From Psychrobacter glaciei (GTDB taxonomy: Bacteria; Pseudomonadota; Gammaproteobacteria; Pseudomonadales; Moraxellaceae): 64,000 bases of DNA. Both the position numbers and the translations under genes were made by a program. A model generated the notes under the pieces. It did not search any database. It saw only the letters and a list, made by a program, of their open reading frames with translations, and was not told the DNA's origin. The stretch is from positions 682,001 to 746,000 of the forward strand of contig NZ_BMZR01000001.1 of the NCBI RefSeq assembly GCF_014652895.1, read 5' to 3'. Positions 7,814 to 16,517 of this stretch are shown in pieces (the first letter of the stretch is position 1; each line of letters opens with the position of its first letter).

Positions 7814-9685
7814 ATGCCGCAAATGCCAGACAATCATTTTAATACCCGCATCAAAAAACTATCGCCGCTGCTCATCAATCAATTGGCAGCTGGTGAGGTC
7901 GTGACACGCCCAGCCGCAGTGGTTAAAGAGCTGCTTGAAAACGCGATTGACGCTGATGCCACCAATATTGAGATACATATTACCCAAGGCGGCATGGGTA
8001 TGATTGAGGTGATCGACAATGGCGTTGGTATTCATCCTGATGATATGGTCATGGCGATTACCCGTCATGCGACCAGCAAAGTCGCGGATGTGGCTAATTT
8101 GCATGGTATTACGACGTTGGGTTTTCGCGGGGAAGCATTGGCTGCAACAGCAGCAGTTTCTCGGTTGACGCTAACCAGTAGCCATGATGACAGTGGTATC
8201 GGTCGCCAGTTGCAGGTCGCGGGTGTGTTAGATGACATACCAAAAATGATACCAGTTGTGCATCATCGTGGCACGACCATTACGGTTAAGGATTTATACT
8301 TTAACGTACCAGCCCGTCGCGGCAATTTGAAATCTATTGCGACCGAGTTTGGTCATATCGAAACGATCGTGCGCGAAGTGGCTTTGGCGCGAGCAGATGT
8401 AGCGCTTAGTCTCTTTCATGACAATAAAAAACGGCTGTCACTGTCTTCAAATGCACGTGTGCTATCGGCAAATTCGATGCCTACAAGCGACGGATCTATC
8501 AGTGCTAATGCTGCAGGCAACAGTGCCAATCCTTTACCATTGTCACGGCTAGAGCAAGCCACGAGTGCAGAGCTCACAGTGAACGCACTTGAAGTAACGA
8601 TTGATTTGTCCAGTTTGTGGCAGCCGTCTACAGAATACATGGATAGTACAAGCTCTAGTAGTCAAGCAGGTATCTATGGTTGGTTGTGGCCTATTAATAA
8701 GCAGGTGCAACAGCAGGACAGCTTACCAAAGCTACTGTACATCAATGGTCGCTTGGTCAAAGAGCCGATCATCAGCAATCAGCTTCGTCAACTCGCGCAG
8801 AGTGCTCATTTAGATGGCATCGGTTATGCCCTTTATTTTGATTTGCCGGCTCAATGGCTTAATATCAATGTCCATCCGTCCAAACAGCGTATCAAGATCA
8901 GTCCATTAAATAATGTTATGGCACATTTAAGCCATGCCATTCATACAAAACTGAAAACCATTACTACGATGGATATGGTCACATCCACCAGTTATGATAG
9001 ACAGGTGCTAGACTATAACAATTCTCCAAGCCAGTCTTTTACTATGACACCGCGCAACGCATCGCCTACGACCCATTCAAGACAAAGCCAGCAAGTACAA
9101 GCGCCTAAACAGTTATACCAACTGTCAGTAAGTAGTCCTATTCTAAGCAAGCCTTTTTTGCAACGCTCAAAACAGTCCTATTCAGAAATGTCTTATCGTG
9201 ATGAATCGTCATCACAGAGCCTCAAAGCGCGCAGCATAATGTCAATTACCAATAGTGCTGAGACTTTAAATAGTTCATCAATAGCAAGTAAGCCTTTGCC
9301 CGTCTGCTTAGATATGATTACCCACTTAAATGACATAGCAACCGAATCTGCTAATGCTAAGGACATGGATAGTAAATCGCTGCCTTGGTTACTATTTTAC
9401 CATCAAGCACAATGTATGCTGATTAGTGCAGCAGAGTGGCAGTCAAAGCTAAGTGTGTTATTTGAGTCGCAGGTACTGAGTAATAACGTCTCTAAAAAAG
9501 ACGAGGTACTAAAGAGCCCAGCATATATCAATCAACAACTCGCTACCGTAAGCTCGCAAATGTCTGCGCAAGACTTGATCGTTTTTATAGAAGATATTGA
9601 CTCCTTAATCACTGACAATGCAATCAAAATCATAGACAGTCATCAATTAGTAGCGGCAATGTTCTCATCTTTGAACAAACAGTAG
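7814..9685 (+). CDS. mutL: DNA mismatch repair protein MutL
   Basis: MutL couples mismatch recognition by MutS to strand incision. The N-terminal GHKL ATPase is intact: Glu42 in ELLENAIDA, DNGVGI, then TLGFRGEAL, and the transducer domain up to about residue 375 (NVHPSKQRI). A Ser/Gln-rich linker covers about 390-500. The C-terminal dimerisation domain is short and diverged; I see no DQHA(x)2E(x)4E endonuclease motif. Total length is 623. The gene sits in the common tsaE-mutL-miaA-hfq order and its ribosome site (AAAG) lies next to the 15-bp tandem repeats. Confidence 0.95.
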   Translation: MPQMPDNHFNTRIKKLSPLLINQLAAGEVVTRPAAVVKELLENAIDADATNIEIHITQGGMGMIEVIDNGVGIHPDDMVMAITRHATSKVADVANLHGITTLGFRGEALAATAAVSRLTLTSSHDDSGIGRQLQVAGVLDDIPKMIPVVHHRGTTITVKDLYFNVPARRGNLKSIATEFGHIETIVREVALARADVALSLFHDNKKRLSLSSNARVLSANSMPTSDGSISANAAGNSANPLPLSRLEQATSAELTVNALEVTIDLSSLWQPSTEYMDSTSSSSQAGIYGWLWPINKQVQQQDSLPKLLYINGRLVKEPIISNQLRQLAQSAHLDGIGYALYFDLPAQWLNINVHPSKQRIKISPLNNVMAHLSHAIHTKLKTITTMDMVTSTSYDRQVLDYNNSPSQSFTMTPRNASPTTHSRQSQQVQAPKQLYQLSVSSPILSKPFLQRSKQSYSEMSYRDESSSQSLKARSIMSITNSAETLNSSSIASKPLPVCLDMITHLNDIATESANAKDMDSKSLPWLLFYHQAQCMLISAAEWQSKLSVLFESQVLSNNVSKKDEVLKSPAYINQQLATVSSQMSAQDLIVFIEDIDSLITDNAIKIIDSHQLVAAMFSSLNKQ

Positions 9686-9734
9686 CGCCAAATTATATTT
9701 TTGCTACCCACCATCTCATTAGTAAAGGCAACCT

Positions 9735-10925
9735 ATGCGACATTCATCTGACAGCTTATCTTATAGCTTGAGTCCCAATTTAGCGGATAATAGCGTGGTT
9801 TGCTTGATGGCGCCAACTGCGAGTGGTAAGACAGCACTGGCCTATGAGCTATACGATACAGGTCGTTATGAGCTTATCTCAGTAGACTCGGCGCTGATAT
9901 ATCGTGATATGAATATCGGTACGGCAAAGCCTACGTCTGATGAGCTGGCGCGTTATCCTCATCACTTAGTGGATATGATTGACCCTATGCAGAGCTATAG
10001 CGTTGCTGAGTTCGTCAGCGATGTCGCCCGTTTGATTGATAGCTGTCACCAGAACGGTAAGATACCGTTGCTAGTAGGCGGTACCATGATGTATTACATG
10101 GCGTTACTGGATGGACTATCCCCTGTACCTGATAGCGATGACGGCATTCGCGCGCAAGTAGAGCAATGGCGACAGGACGAGGGTATTAGCGCGCTATATG
10201 AGTATTTGGGTAAGGTTGATCCGATAAGTCACCAGCGTCTTAATGCCACTGATACTCAGCGTATTACTCGCGCTATTGAGGTATATCTACAAACGGATAT
10301 TTCTATAAGTGAGTGGCAATGCAAACCCAAACAAGCATTAGCAAATAACCCCAATCAGAATTGGCACGTATTGGCAGTGATGCCTGATCGTCCGTGGTTG
10401 CATGAGCGTATCGCCCAGCGTCTAGACATCATGTGGAGTGAGGGTCTGGTGGCTGAAGTAATCGGACTGCTTGAGGAGTATCCATTGACACCGAACTTAC
10501 CTTCTATGCGCTGCGTTGGTTATCGGCAAGTACTAGAGTACCTTGTACATACTCATCATCCAATATTTGAGCAACCGCATTTAGATAAAGCGCTTTTCTA
10601 TGAGGCTTTTAGTGCATTAGATGAGTCGATAAATCAAAAAACAAAGCAGGACAAAATGTCTCAGCCTCTGATTGCATCAAGTTTGTCCGATAGCCAAACC
10701 GAGGTGCTTGCTTGTCAGCAAATGCAAAATAAGGCATTATATGCGACAAGGCAGTTGGCAAAGCGCCAGTACACTTGGCTGCGTAAAGTAATACAATTGC
10801 CTGATAATGCAATAGACACGGCAACAAAATCTGACTCATTTAACGATGCGAATGCCCCCACAAACCATGCATTAGAGATGAAGGTATTTACAACGATGGC
10901 ACAGGCAAGAGACTATTTGTTTTAG
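9735..10925 (+). CDS. miaA: tRNA dimethylallyltransferase MiaA
   Basis: MiaA transfers a dimethylallyl group to A37 of tRNAs reading UNN codons. The P-loop APTASGKT is at about residues 27-34, followed by SVDSALIYRDMNIGTAKP, GGTMMYYMALLDG, the Q-x-R region NATDTQRITRAIEVY, and CVGYRQ. At 396 residues it is about 80 longer than the usual 310-320. The excess lies in an insertion of roughly 50 residues between the CVGYRQ region and ATRQLAKRQYTWLR, and in a C-terminal tail. AAAGG precedes the ATG. It lies 49 bp after mutL and is probably co-transcribed. Confidence 0.95.
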   Translation: MRHSSDSLSYSLSPNLADNSVVCLMAPTASGKTALAYELYDTGRYELISVDSALIYRDMNIGTAKPTSDELARYPHHLVDMIDPMQSYSVAEFVSDVARLIDSCHQNGKIPLLVGGTMMYYMALLDGLSPVPDSDDGIRAQVEQWRQDEGISALYEYLGKVDPISHQRLNATDTQRITRAIEVYLQTDISISEWQCKPKQALANNPNQNWHVLAVMPDRPWLHERIAQRLDIMWSEGLVAEVIGLLEEYPLTPNLPSMRCVGYRQVLEYLVHTHHPIFEQPHLDKALFYEAFSALDESINQKTKQDKMSQPLIASSLSDSQTEVLACQQMQNKALYATRQLAKRQYTWLRKVIQLPDNAIDTATKSDSFNDANAPTNHALEMKVFTTMAQARDYLF

Positions 10926-11379
10926 CCTATGTAGATGACCATCGATTGAATTGAGGATATGGCCTAGTAAGTTTATTGGCTTGTTTTTACACTATCTTCT
11001 TAGAAACACAACACAGTAGCAACGCTTCACAAGTACATGAGAAAGTAATGACAATTAGTTTCAAAGTATAACGTGAATAACTGCTATAATTTAATACCAG
11101 AAAAGTGATGTATTTTGTAGAAATACCATGACTTTGCCAATAATTATTGTCTAACGTTTGTTGGTAAAAACAGTTTATGAAACAAGTGGTTACTTAATTT
11201 TTTTACAATAATAATGTATTCGCGATAAAGTGGAATCACTTAAGAAGAACCGATGTTTATTTAGATACGTTTTATAAAGAAAAATTATTATTGTATCTAC
11301 TCTTTGCCATTATAATTCAAGCAACACTTAAAATAATTGGCGCTTAAAACATAATTATATAATATTTAGGAGAGATTTC
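10926..11379. other. Intergenic region upstream of hfq
   Basis: AT-rich leader of hfq. Near 10948-10968 is a degenerate copy of the MITE-like end (TTGAATTGAGGATATGGCCTA). A TATAAT hexamer at 11312-11317 is a plausible -10 box for hfq but lacks a good -35. No ORF is supported. Confidence 0.5.
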
Positions 11380-11907
11380 ATGTCAAAAGGACAAACTTTA
11401 CAAGATCCGTTCTTGAACTCGCTGCGCAAAGATCGCATTCCTGTCTCTATTTTTTTAGTCAATGGTATCAAATTGCAAGGTCAGATCGAGTCATTTGATC
11501 AGTATGTCGTATTGCTCAAAAACACAGTGAGTCAAATGGTATACAAACATGCCATCTCGACGGTTGTACCAGCACGTAATCCACGTAGCAGCACAACGAC
11601 AACGACCAGTGCCCAGCCTCAAAGTGCAGCGCCAGCCGCTTATCAAGGTGGGGGTTTTGAACGTGGTAGCAACCCTGCTAGCACCGGTAGTTTTGAAGAG
11701 CGTGGTTTTGCCTCGAACCGTAGTGGCTTTAACCGTGGCGGTTTTAGCCAAGGTCAAGATCGTGGCTTTGAGCGTGGTAGCTTTGGACAGGGTCAAGAGC
11801 GCGGGTTTGAGCGTGGCGGATTTGGTCAAGACCGTGGATTTGAGCCACCAGCAGAAAATGCGAACTTTGAAAACAAGCCAAGTGACGAATCTGATGATAA
11901 CAACTAA
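11380..11907 (+). CDS. hfq: RNA chaperone Hfq with long Gly/Arg/Phe-rich tail
   Basis: Hfq forms hexameric rings that anneal small RNAs to mRNAs. Residues 1-70 are a canonical Sm core: [19 protein letters not shown]-type Sm1 ([17 protein letters not shown]), [10 protein letters not shown], and the Sm2 motif [11 protein letters not shown]. Beyond this is a tail of about 100 residues with repeats of the type RGF/ERGG/GQ, ending in an acidic Asp/Asn stretch. Total length is 175, against about 100 in E. coli. Long glycine-rich tails are known in Moraxellaceae Hfq. AGGAGAG gives a strong ribosome site. The minus-strand frame over the repeats is a shadow. Confidence 0.96.
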   Translation: MSKGQTLQDPFLNSLRKDRIPVSIFLVNGIKLQGQIESFDQYVVLLKNTVSQMVYKHAISTVVPARNPRSSTTTTTSAQPQSAAPAAYQGGGFERGSNPASTGSFEERGFASNRSGFNRGGFSQGQDRGFERGSFGQGQERGFERGGFGQDRGFEPPAENANFENKPSDESDDNN

Positions 11908-12013
11908 GTTGATAATAAATAACAAATCATAGATAAATAGACAAGAAGTATTTTGCCTATTTTGCCTATTTACCTATAGATAGATGCGTTATCTCGACTT
12001 GATATATTTAATC

Positions 12014-12043
12014 AAAACCTGCTGCTATAGTGGGTTTTTTTTG
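12014..12043 (+). terminator. Weak terminator downstream of hfq
   Basis: AAAACC and GGGTTTT arms enclose a 13-base loop and are followed by a run of eight T residues. The stem is short, so strength is uncertain. Confidence 0.4.
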
Positions 12044-12178
12044 TATAAATAGACGTATAATAACTACTTAGCATTGATATCGATTTGACGTTAGTACTGG
12101 ATTTTGCAGGGCATTATTAATATTGCTCAGAGTATAGTAAAATATCTTATTGATTCATTATAAACATAGAGCTGATGC

Positions 12179-13171
12179 ATGAGTAATAGCCAAAGCAATC
12201 TGACCCATGAGCAATATATTAGTACCGCTATCGAGGCGATCAATACTGAGATATCGGCGTTAGCACTACTGACAGAACAGATAGACGACAGATTTGCGCA
12301 GGCTTGCGATATTATTTTGGCTTGTAAGGGTCGAGTAGTGGTCACTGGTATGGGTAAGTCAGGATTGATAGGGCGCAAAATCGCCGCGACCTTTGCTTCT
12401 ACTGGCACGCCCGCTTTCTTTATGCATCCTGGGGAGGCTGGGCATGGCGACTTGGGCATGCTGGTGAAAGGCGATGTGTTGCTTGCCATCTCTAACTCTG
12501 GTGAGTCAGACGAGATTAAAATGCTATTGCCCGTGGTTAAGCATTTAAACATTCCGTTGATTAGTATCAGTCGTGATAAGCGTGGCATGTTACCGCGTGC
12601 AGCTGATATTGTATTGACCCTAGGCAAATCGCAAGAGGCGTGTCCGCTGAACCTTGCACCTACCTCCAGCACCACGGCTACATTGGCGCTAGGTGATGCG
12701 TTAGCAGTGGCTTTAGTACATGCGCGTAATTTCACTTCAGAAGATTTTGCTCTATCGCATCCAGCAGGGGCGTTGGGTCGTCAACTGCTCACTCGCGTCG
12801 AAGATTTGATGCATACCAAGTCAGAAGATTTGCCACTTATCAATCAACAAGCACCATTGCAAGAGGCGCTCTTTACTATGTCTGCTGGGCGCTTAGGGAT
12901 GACAGTGGTCACTGACGATAATGATAAGGTTGTTGGGGTATTTACAGACGGTGACTTACGCCGCGGTTTAGAAAAAGGCATCGATCTACAAACCCCGATG
13001 CGCGATGTGATGGTTAACGATCCACGCCGAATCAGCAAAACCATGCGAGCATCAGACGCTCTGAGTGTCATGAATGAAAATGGTATCAGTCAGCTATTGA
13101 TTATCGATGAGAAAGATCGATTAGAAGCGATTATTACGGTTCATGATTTACTACAAGCGGGTGTTAAGTAA
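12179..13171 (+). CDS. kdsD: D-arabinose-5-phosphate isomerase (KpsF/GutQ/KdsD)
   Basis: Converts ribulose-5-phosphate to arabinose-5-phosphate, the first step to KDO for lipopolysaccharide. The SIS domain (about residues 40-175) shows VVTGMGKSGLIGRKIAATFASTG, HPGEAGHGDLGM and SNSGESDEI. Two CBS domains fill about residues 205-330. HPAGALGRQLL is the family linker motif. The length of 330 is standard. It opens the kdsD-kdsC-lptC-lptA-lptB block. A copy of repeat family B separates it from kdsC by 150 bp. Confidence 0.95.
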   Translation: MSNSQSNLTHEQYISTAIEAINTEISALALLTEQIDDRFAQACDIILACKGRVVVTGMGKSGLIGRKIAATFASTGTPAFFMHPGEAGHGDLGMLVKGDVLLAISNSGESDEIKMLLPVVKHLNIPLISISRDKRGMLPRAADIVLTLGKSQEACPLNLAPTSSTTATLALGDALAVALVHARNFTSEDFALSHPAGALGRQLLTRVEDLMHTKSEDLPLINQQAPLQEALFTMSAGRLGMTVVTDDNDKVVGVFTDGDLRRGLEKGIDLQTPMRDVMVNDPRRISKTMRASDALSVMNENGISQLLIIDEKDRLEAIITVHDLLQAGVK

Positions 13172-13178
13172 GCATTAT

Positions 13179-13288
13179 CTATAGTCAGGTCAATATAAAA
13201 AAGACACAGCGTGCCTGATATAAATTTTTTGTAGCCTCTGTCTGCGTAGGCACAGCAAGCAAGAAAAATTTGTACCAGTCACGCATTA
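13179..13288. repeat. Dispersed repeat family B, copy 1
   Basis: About 110 bp beginning TATAGTCAGGTCAATATAAA and ending near GTACCAGTCACGCAT. It is nearly identical to 16268-16378 and in the same orientation. Inside, AAATTTTTT and AAAAATTT arms flank a GC-richer segment with a partial CTGTCTGCG/CAGGCACAG palindrome, so it can fold. It lies between kdsD and kdsC. No ORF. Confidence 0.8.
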
Positions 13289-13321
13289 TAGAGCCAGAAA
13301 GTCTTTAAGAAAGGATAACTC

Positions 13322-13888
13322 ATGCAAGACTTAATAAAAAAAGCCGGACAAGTTAAGCTATTGGTATTAGATGTTGATGGTATTTTGTCAAATGGTCAAA
13401 TCATCTATGACGCCAATGGTGTTGAGACCAAAGAGTTTTCAGTGCACGATGGTGTTGGCATTAAGTCGTTAGCACGTTATGGCATTTTGACTGCTATTAT
13501 TACGGGTCGTAGCAGCCCCATGGTGGATAAGCGCGCCATTGAAATAGGTGTGGATTATGTGGTGCAAGGTCGTGATGACAAGCTGATTGCCTTAAATGAG
13601 CTGCTATCTACCCTTGATCCTGCGCTCAATATCACAGCGGCTGATTGTGCTTATATGGGCGATGATTTGCCAGATATTAAGGCAATGCAAACTGTGGGAT
13701 TTGCGGCAACAGTGCCCAATGCCCATGCCGAAGTAATTAAGCGCAGCGATATGGTGACCACACGTGCAGGCGGTACTGGCGCCGTACGTGAAATATGTGA
13801 TCTTATCTTAAAAGGTCATGGCCATTATAAAGACTTTATCGCGCATTATACGCTTGATGAGGCACCAACTCAGGATACCTTATCGTGA
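13322..13888 (+). CDS. kdsC: 3-deoxy-D-manno-octulosonate 8-phosphate phosphatase KdsC
   Basis: A small HAD phosphatase that dephosphorylates KDO-8-phosphate. The nucleophile motif LDVDGILSNG places Asp17 and Asp19 as catalytic residues. Motif II is in IITGRSS and motif IV is YMGDDLPDI. KEFSVHDGVGIK is typical of KdsC, and the length of 188 is normal with no cap domain. AAAGGA precedes the ATG. The stop overlaps the GTG start of lptC, so the two are translationally coupled. Confidence 0.95.
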   Translation: MQDLIKKAGQVKLLVLDVDGILSNGQIIYDANGVETKEFSVHDGVGIKSLARYGILTAIITGRSSPMVDKRAIEIGVDYVVQGRDDKLIALNELLSTLDPALNITAADCAYMGDDLPDIKAMQTVGFAATVPNAHAEVIKRSDMVTTRAGGTGAVREICDLILKGHGHYKDFIAHYTLDEAPTQDTLS

Positions 13889-14472
13889 ATACTCGTGTTT
13901 TAATCGTTTTAGCGCTGATTATTGCTGGTATTGCTGGCTGGTTTTTTCAGCAGCAAGGAGACATATCACCGCCAGTTAGCATGGAAGCGACCGATGTTGA
14001 TTATGAAGCAACTGATATTAAGGCGGTGCAAACCAATGAGCAAGGCGACACTGAATATGAGCTTACTGCTGAATCATTGACGCACAATCCGGCAACTAAC
14101 GAAGATGAGATGTCAGGCATCACAATGAATTGGGAGCCCTCAGATGAGCAGCGCTATCGTATCGAAGCGGGTAGCGCTGCCATCAGTCAGCAGACTGGTG
14201 AATTGAGCTTGTCTGGTGGTTTTACCTTAGTTAGTGAAGACAAAGCCGATGGGACATCAGATATTGAACCCATTAAAGTGACGGGCAGCACGCTCAAAGG
14301 TAACACCAAGTCAGGCCAAGTATATAGTGATGAAATGGTCAAGATTGAGCAAGGGATGAATCGATTTGAAGCATCGAGCATGAAAGCCAATCTGGAGACT
14401 GGTGAATATGAGTTCGGTCAAGTGGCGGTTAATTTTTCTCCTGCTGATCGTAAAGACAAGGCATTATTCTAG
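13885..14472 (+). CDS. lptC: LPS export ABC transporter periplasmic protein LptC
   Basis: LptC is the bitopic inner-membrane subunit that passes LPS from LptBFG to LptA. A single N-terminal helix covers about residues 4-22 (VLIVLALIIAGIAGWFF), followed by a periplasmic beta-jellyroll domain in about 35-185 (DIKAVQTNEQGDTEYEL is the typical first strand pair). The start is a GTG at 13885 that overlaps the kdsC stop by four bases. Length is 195. Confidence 0.92.
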   Translation: MNTRVLIVLALIIAGIAGWFFQQQGDISPPVSMEATDVDYEATDIKAVQTNEQGDTEYELTAESLTHNPATNEDEMSGITMNWEPSDEQRYRIEAGSAAISQQTGELSLSGGFTLVSEDKADGTSDIEPIKVTGSTLKGNTKSGQVYSDEMVKIEQGMNRFEASSMKANLETGEYEFGQVAVNFSPADRKDKALF

Positions 14473-14542
14473 TTGAAATGATCTTTGCCCAAGGAGATAT
14501 TCAAAACCATATAATCAGTGAAAGTTAGTCTGACGCCCTATG

Positions 14543-14684
14543 GGATTGACTATAGCTAGCATGAAGTTTGCAAATCCTATCGTTTGCCCACGATAAAATC
14601 ACTACAGCGTCAACCTCGCTGACCATACTCATGTATCGATTGCACTCGGTTTCCTTGTATTGATATTATTTTGGATTGACTATA
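14543..14684. repeat. Dispersed repeat family A, copy 3 (diverged)
   Basis: The core ACAGCGTCAACCTCGCT and GCACTCGGTTTCCTTGT match the other two copies, with more changes between. The 12-mer GGATTGACTATA, which is the element end, occurs twice in the same orientation (14543-14554 and 14673-14684), as if two ends were joined. It lies between lptC and lptA. Confidence 0.6.
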
Positions 14685-14706
14685 ACTACTAATAATAAAA
14701 CGAGTA

Positions 14707-15282
14707 ATGTTTATGAAATCTAAGTTTTTGCCTACTTTGCGCTCATTATCGACTCGCTCGATGCAAGTCTCTTCTAGCCTGCGCACGCTACCAGTCATCA
14801 TGTTGCTAGCGTTACCACTATATGGTCATGCGCTGCCATCAGACGCCAATCAGCAGATTAAACTGTTGGCAGATAAAGCTACTTATAGTGAGCGTACCGG
14901 TGTCACCAGTTATTCGGGTGGTGTGATTATTACTCAAGGTACGTTTAAGATGACCGCTGATAATATCACGGTCAATCTATCACAGGGTCGTAGTATCAAC
15001 TCTGCAGTAGCGACTGGGCGACCAGCCACCATGCAGCAAGTGGTCACGCAAGAGAAAGGTCTGGCAAAAGGTCAGGCCAATAAGATCGACTACAATGCGA
15101 TTACTGGTATTATTACTTTGACGGGTAATGCAAAGCTGGTACAAACTGGTGCCAGTTTTGCGGGCAATGTCATTCGTTATAGCTTAAAGGCAGGTGATGT
15201 AGAAGCGACTGCTGGTGGCAATCAACGCGTGGAGCTAGTTTTCCCACCCAGCAGCAATAATAGCCAGAGCGGCGTACGCTAA
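14707..15282 (+). CDS. lptA: LPS transport periplasmic protein LptA
   Basis: LptA forms the periplasmic bridge between LptC and LptD. A signal peptide is visible with a hydrophobic core LPVIMLLALPLYGHA ending near residue 45, which gives an unusually long n-region. The mature OstA-type jellyroll follows (ADKATYSERTGVTSYSGG, then TADNITVNL and GNAKLVQTGASFAGNVI). The start could be the ATG at 14707 or the ATG at 14713. Length is 191. Repeat A separates it from lptC by 234 bp, unusual spacing for this operon. Confidence 0.92.
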   Translation: MFMKSKFLPTLRSLSTRSMQVSSSLRTLPVIMLLALPLYGHALPSDANQQIKLLADKATYSERTGVTSYSGGVIITQGTFKMTADNITVNLSQGRSINSAVATGRPATMQQVVTQEKGLAKGQANKIDYNAITGIITLTGNAKLVQTGASFAGNVIRYSLKAGDVEATAGGNQRVELVFPPSSNNSQSGVR

Positions 15283-15363
15283 GTGATAGCAGCAATTGCG
15301 TAGCAGCACCTAAATTTCGACAACACTATTTCGACAACACTATGCGTAAGTTATGAGTAAATT

Positions 15364-16143
15364 ATGAGTGATAACCAAAGTTTTGACGCTTTAGCCCCCA
15401 CTAACAATGCTAAGCCTGTCGAGCGCTTGAGTATGAAAAACTTAGGTAAGCGTTATGGCAAACGTTGGGTCGTCAAAGATGTCTCATTTTCTGTTGATCA
15501 AGGTCAAGTGGTTGGCTTGCTAGGACCAAACGGTGCGGGTAAAACCACCAGTTTTTATATGGTAGTAGGTCTGGTCAACATGGACAGAGGCAGCGTTACT
15601 CTAGGAAATATGAATTTATCCAAATATGCCATGCATGAACGCGCTCGTGCTGGCATTGGCTATTTACCGCAAGAAGCGTCAATCTTTCGTAAATTATCTA
15701 TCGAAGACAATATCTTGGCTATCTTGCAAACTCGTACAGAATTAACTGCTAGTGAGCAGCGCCAAGAGCTTGAAAAATTGATTGGTGAATTCAATTTAGG
15801 ACACGTGCGCAAATCTTTAGGGATGAGTGTGTCAGGCGGTGAGCGTCGCCGTTGTGAAATCGCTCGTGCCTTGGCCGCTGACCCGAAGTTTATCTTGCTC
15901 GATGAGCCTTTTGCGGGCGTTGATCCTATTTCTGTTGGTGATATTAAAGACGTGATATTAACGCTAAAAAATCGTGGTATTGGTGTACTAATCACGGATC
16001 ATAATGTCCGCGACACGCTCGCTATTTGTGAAAAAGCTTATATCGTCTCAGAAGGCGCTATTATTGCTGAAGGCACAGCGTCTGACGTCTTAGATAATGA
16101 GTTGGTAAAATCTGTTTATTTAGGTAAAGATTTTCAGGTATAA
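15364..16143 (+). CDS. lptB: LPS export ABC transporter ATP-binding protein LptB
   Basis: The cytoplasmic ATPase that powers LPS extraction by LptFG. All motifs are present: Walker [10 protein letters not shown] at about residue 54, Q-loop [12 protein letters not shown], signature SGGERRR, Walker [11 protein letters not shown], and the switch His in ITDHNV. The length of 259 includes about 20 extra N-terminal residues compared with E. coli. lptF and lptG are not in the window, and rpoN, which often follows, is absent; a repeat B copy and then radA follow. Confidence 0.95.
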   Translation: MSDNQSFDALAPTNNAKPVERLSMKNLGKRYGKRWVVKDVSFSVDQGQVVGLLGPNGAGKTTSFYMVVGLVNMDRGSVTLGNMNLSKYAMHERARAGIGYLPQEASIFRKLSIEDNILAILQTRTELTASEQRQELEKLIGEFNLGHVRKSLGMSVSGGERRRCEIARALAADPKFILLDEPFAGVDPISVGDIKDVILTLKNRGIGVLITDHNVRDTLAICEKAYIVSEGAIIAEGTASDVLDNELVKSVYLGKDFQV

Positions 16144-16517
16144 ACCTGTCAGTTAATCGCTGTTTTCGTTCGTTTATACTATCTATAGGTTGGCATAAAG
16201 TTTCTGCTATTTTTTATGCCAACGACCATCATTTATATCGTATTCATTATCATTTCTGCTACACAGCCTATAGTCAGGTCAATATAAAAAAGAGACAGCG
16301 TGGCGAGTATAAATTTTTTGTCGCCTCTGTCTGCGCAGGCACAGCAAGCAAGAAAAATTTGTACCAGTCACGCATGATAATGTCTTGTATCCATTTTATT
16401 TAGTATCGACTATATCATCTAAACGGCTTCTTCCTTATAAAACTATTCTTATATAAACACTTATACAAAAGCATTCTGATATTTTATTATTGATCGTCTG
16501 AATAAGGCTCATACATT
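16144..16517. other. Intergenic region lptB-radA
   Basis: Holds repeat family B copy 2 (16268-16378) and an AT-rich leader for radA. No ORF is seen. Confidence 0.5.
16268..16378. repeat. Dispersed repeat family B, copy 2
   Basis: Nearly identical to 13179-13288 and in direct orientation, with only a few substitutions over about 110 bp. Together the two copies bracket kdsC-lptC-lptA-lptB. Confidence 0.8.

Noticed and set aside
11491-11925. A 144-residue frame on the minus strand over the hfq tail
   Set aside because: It is the shadow of a repetitive Gly/Arg-rich coding tail; composition is unnatural and there is no ribosome site.
13179-16378. Repeat B copies as attachment sites of a mobile island carrying lpt genes
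   Set aside because: The genes between are core LPS functions in their usual order, with no integrase; an island is not supported.
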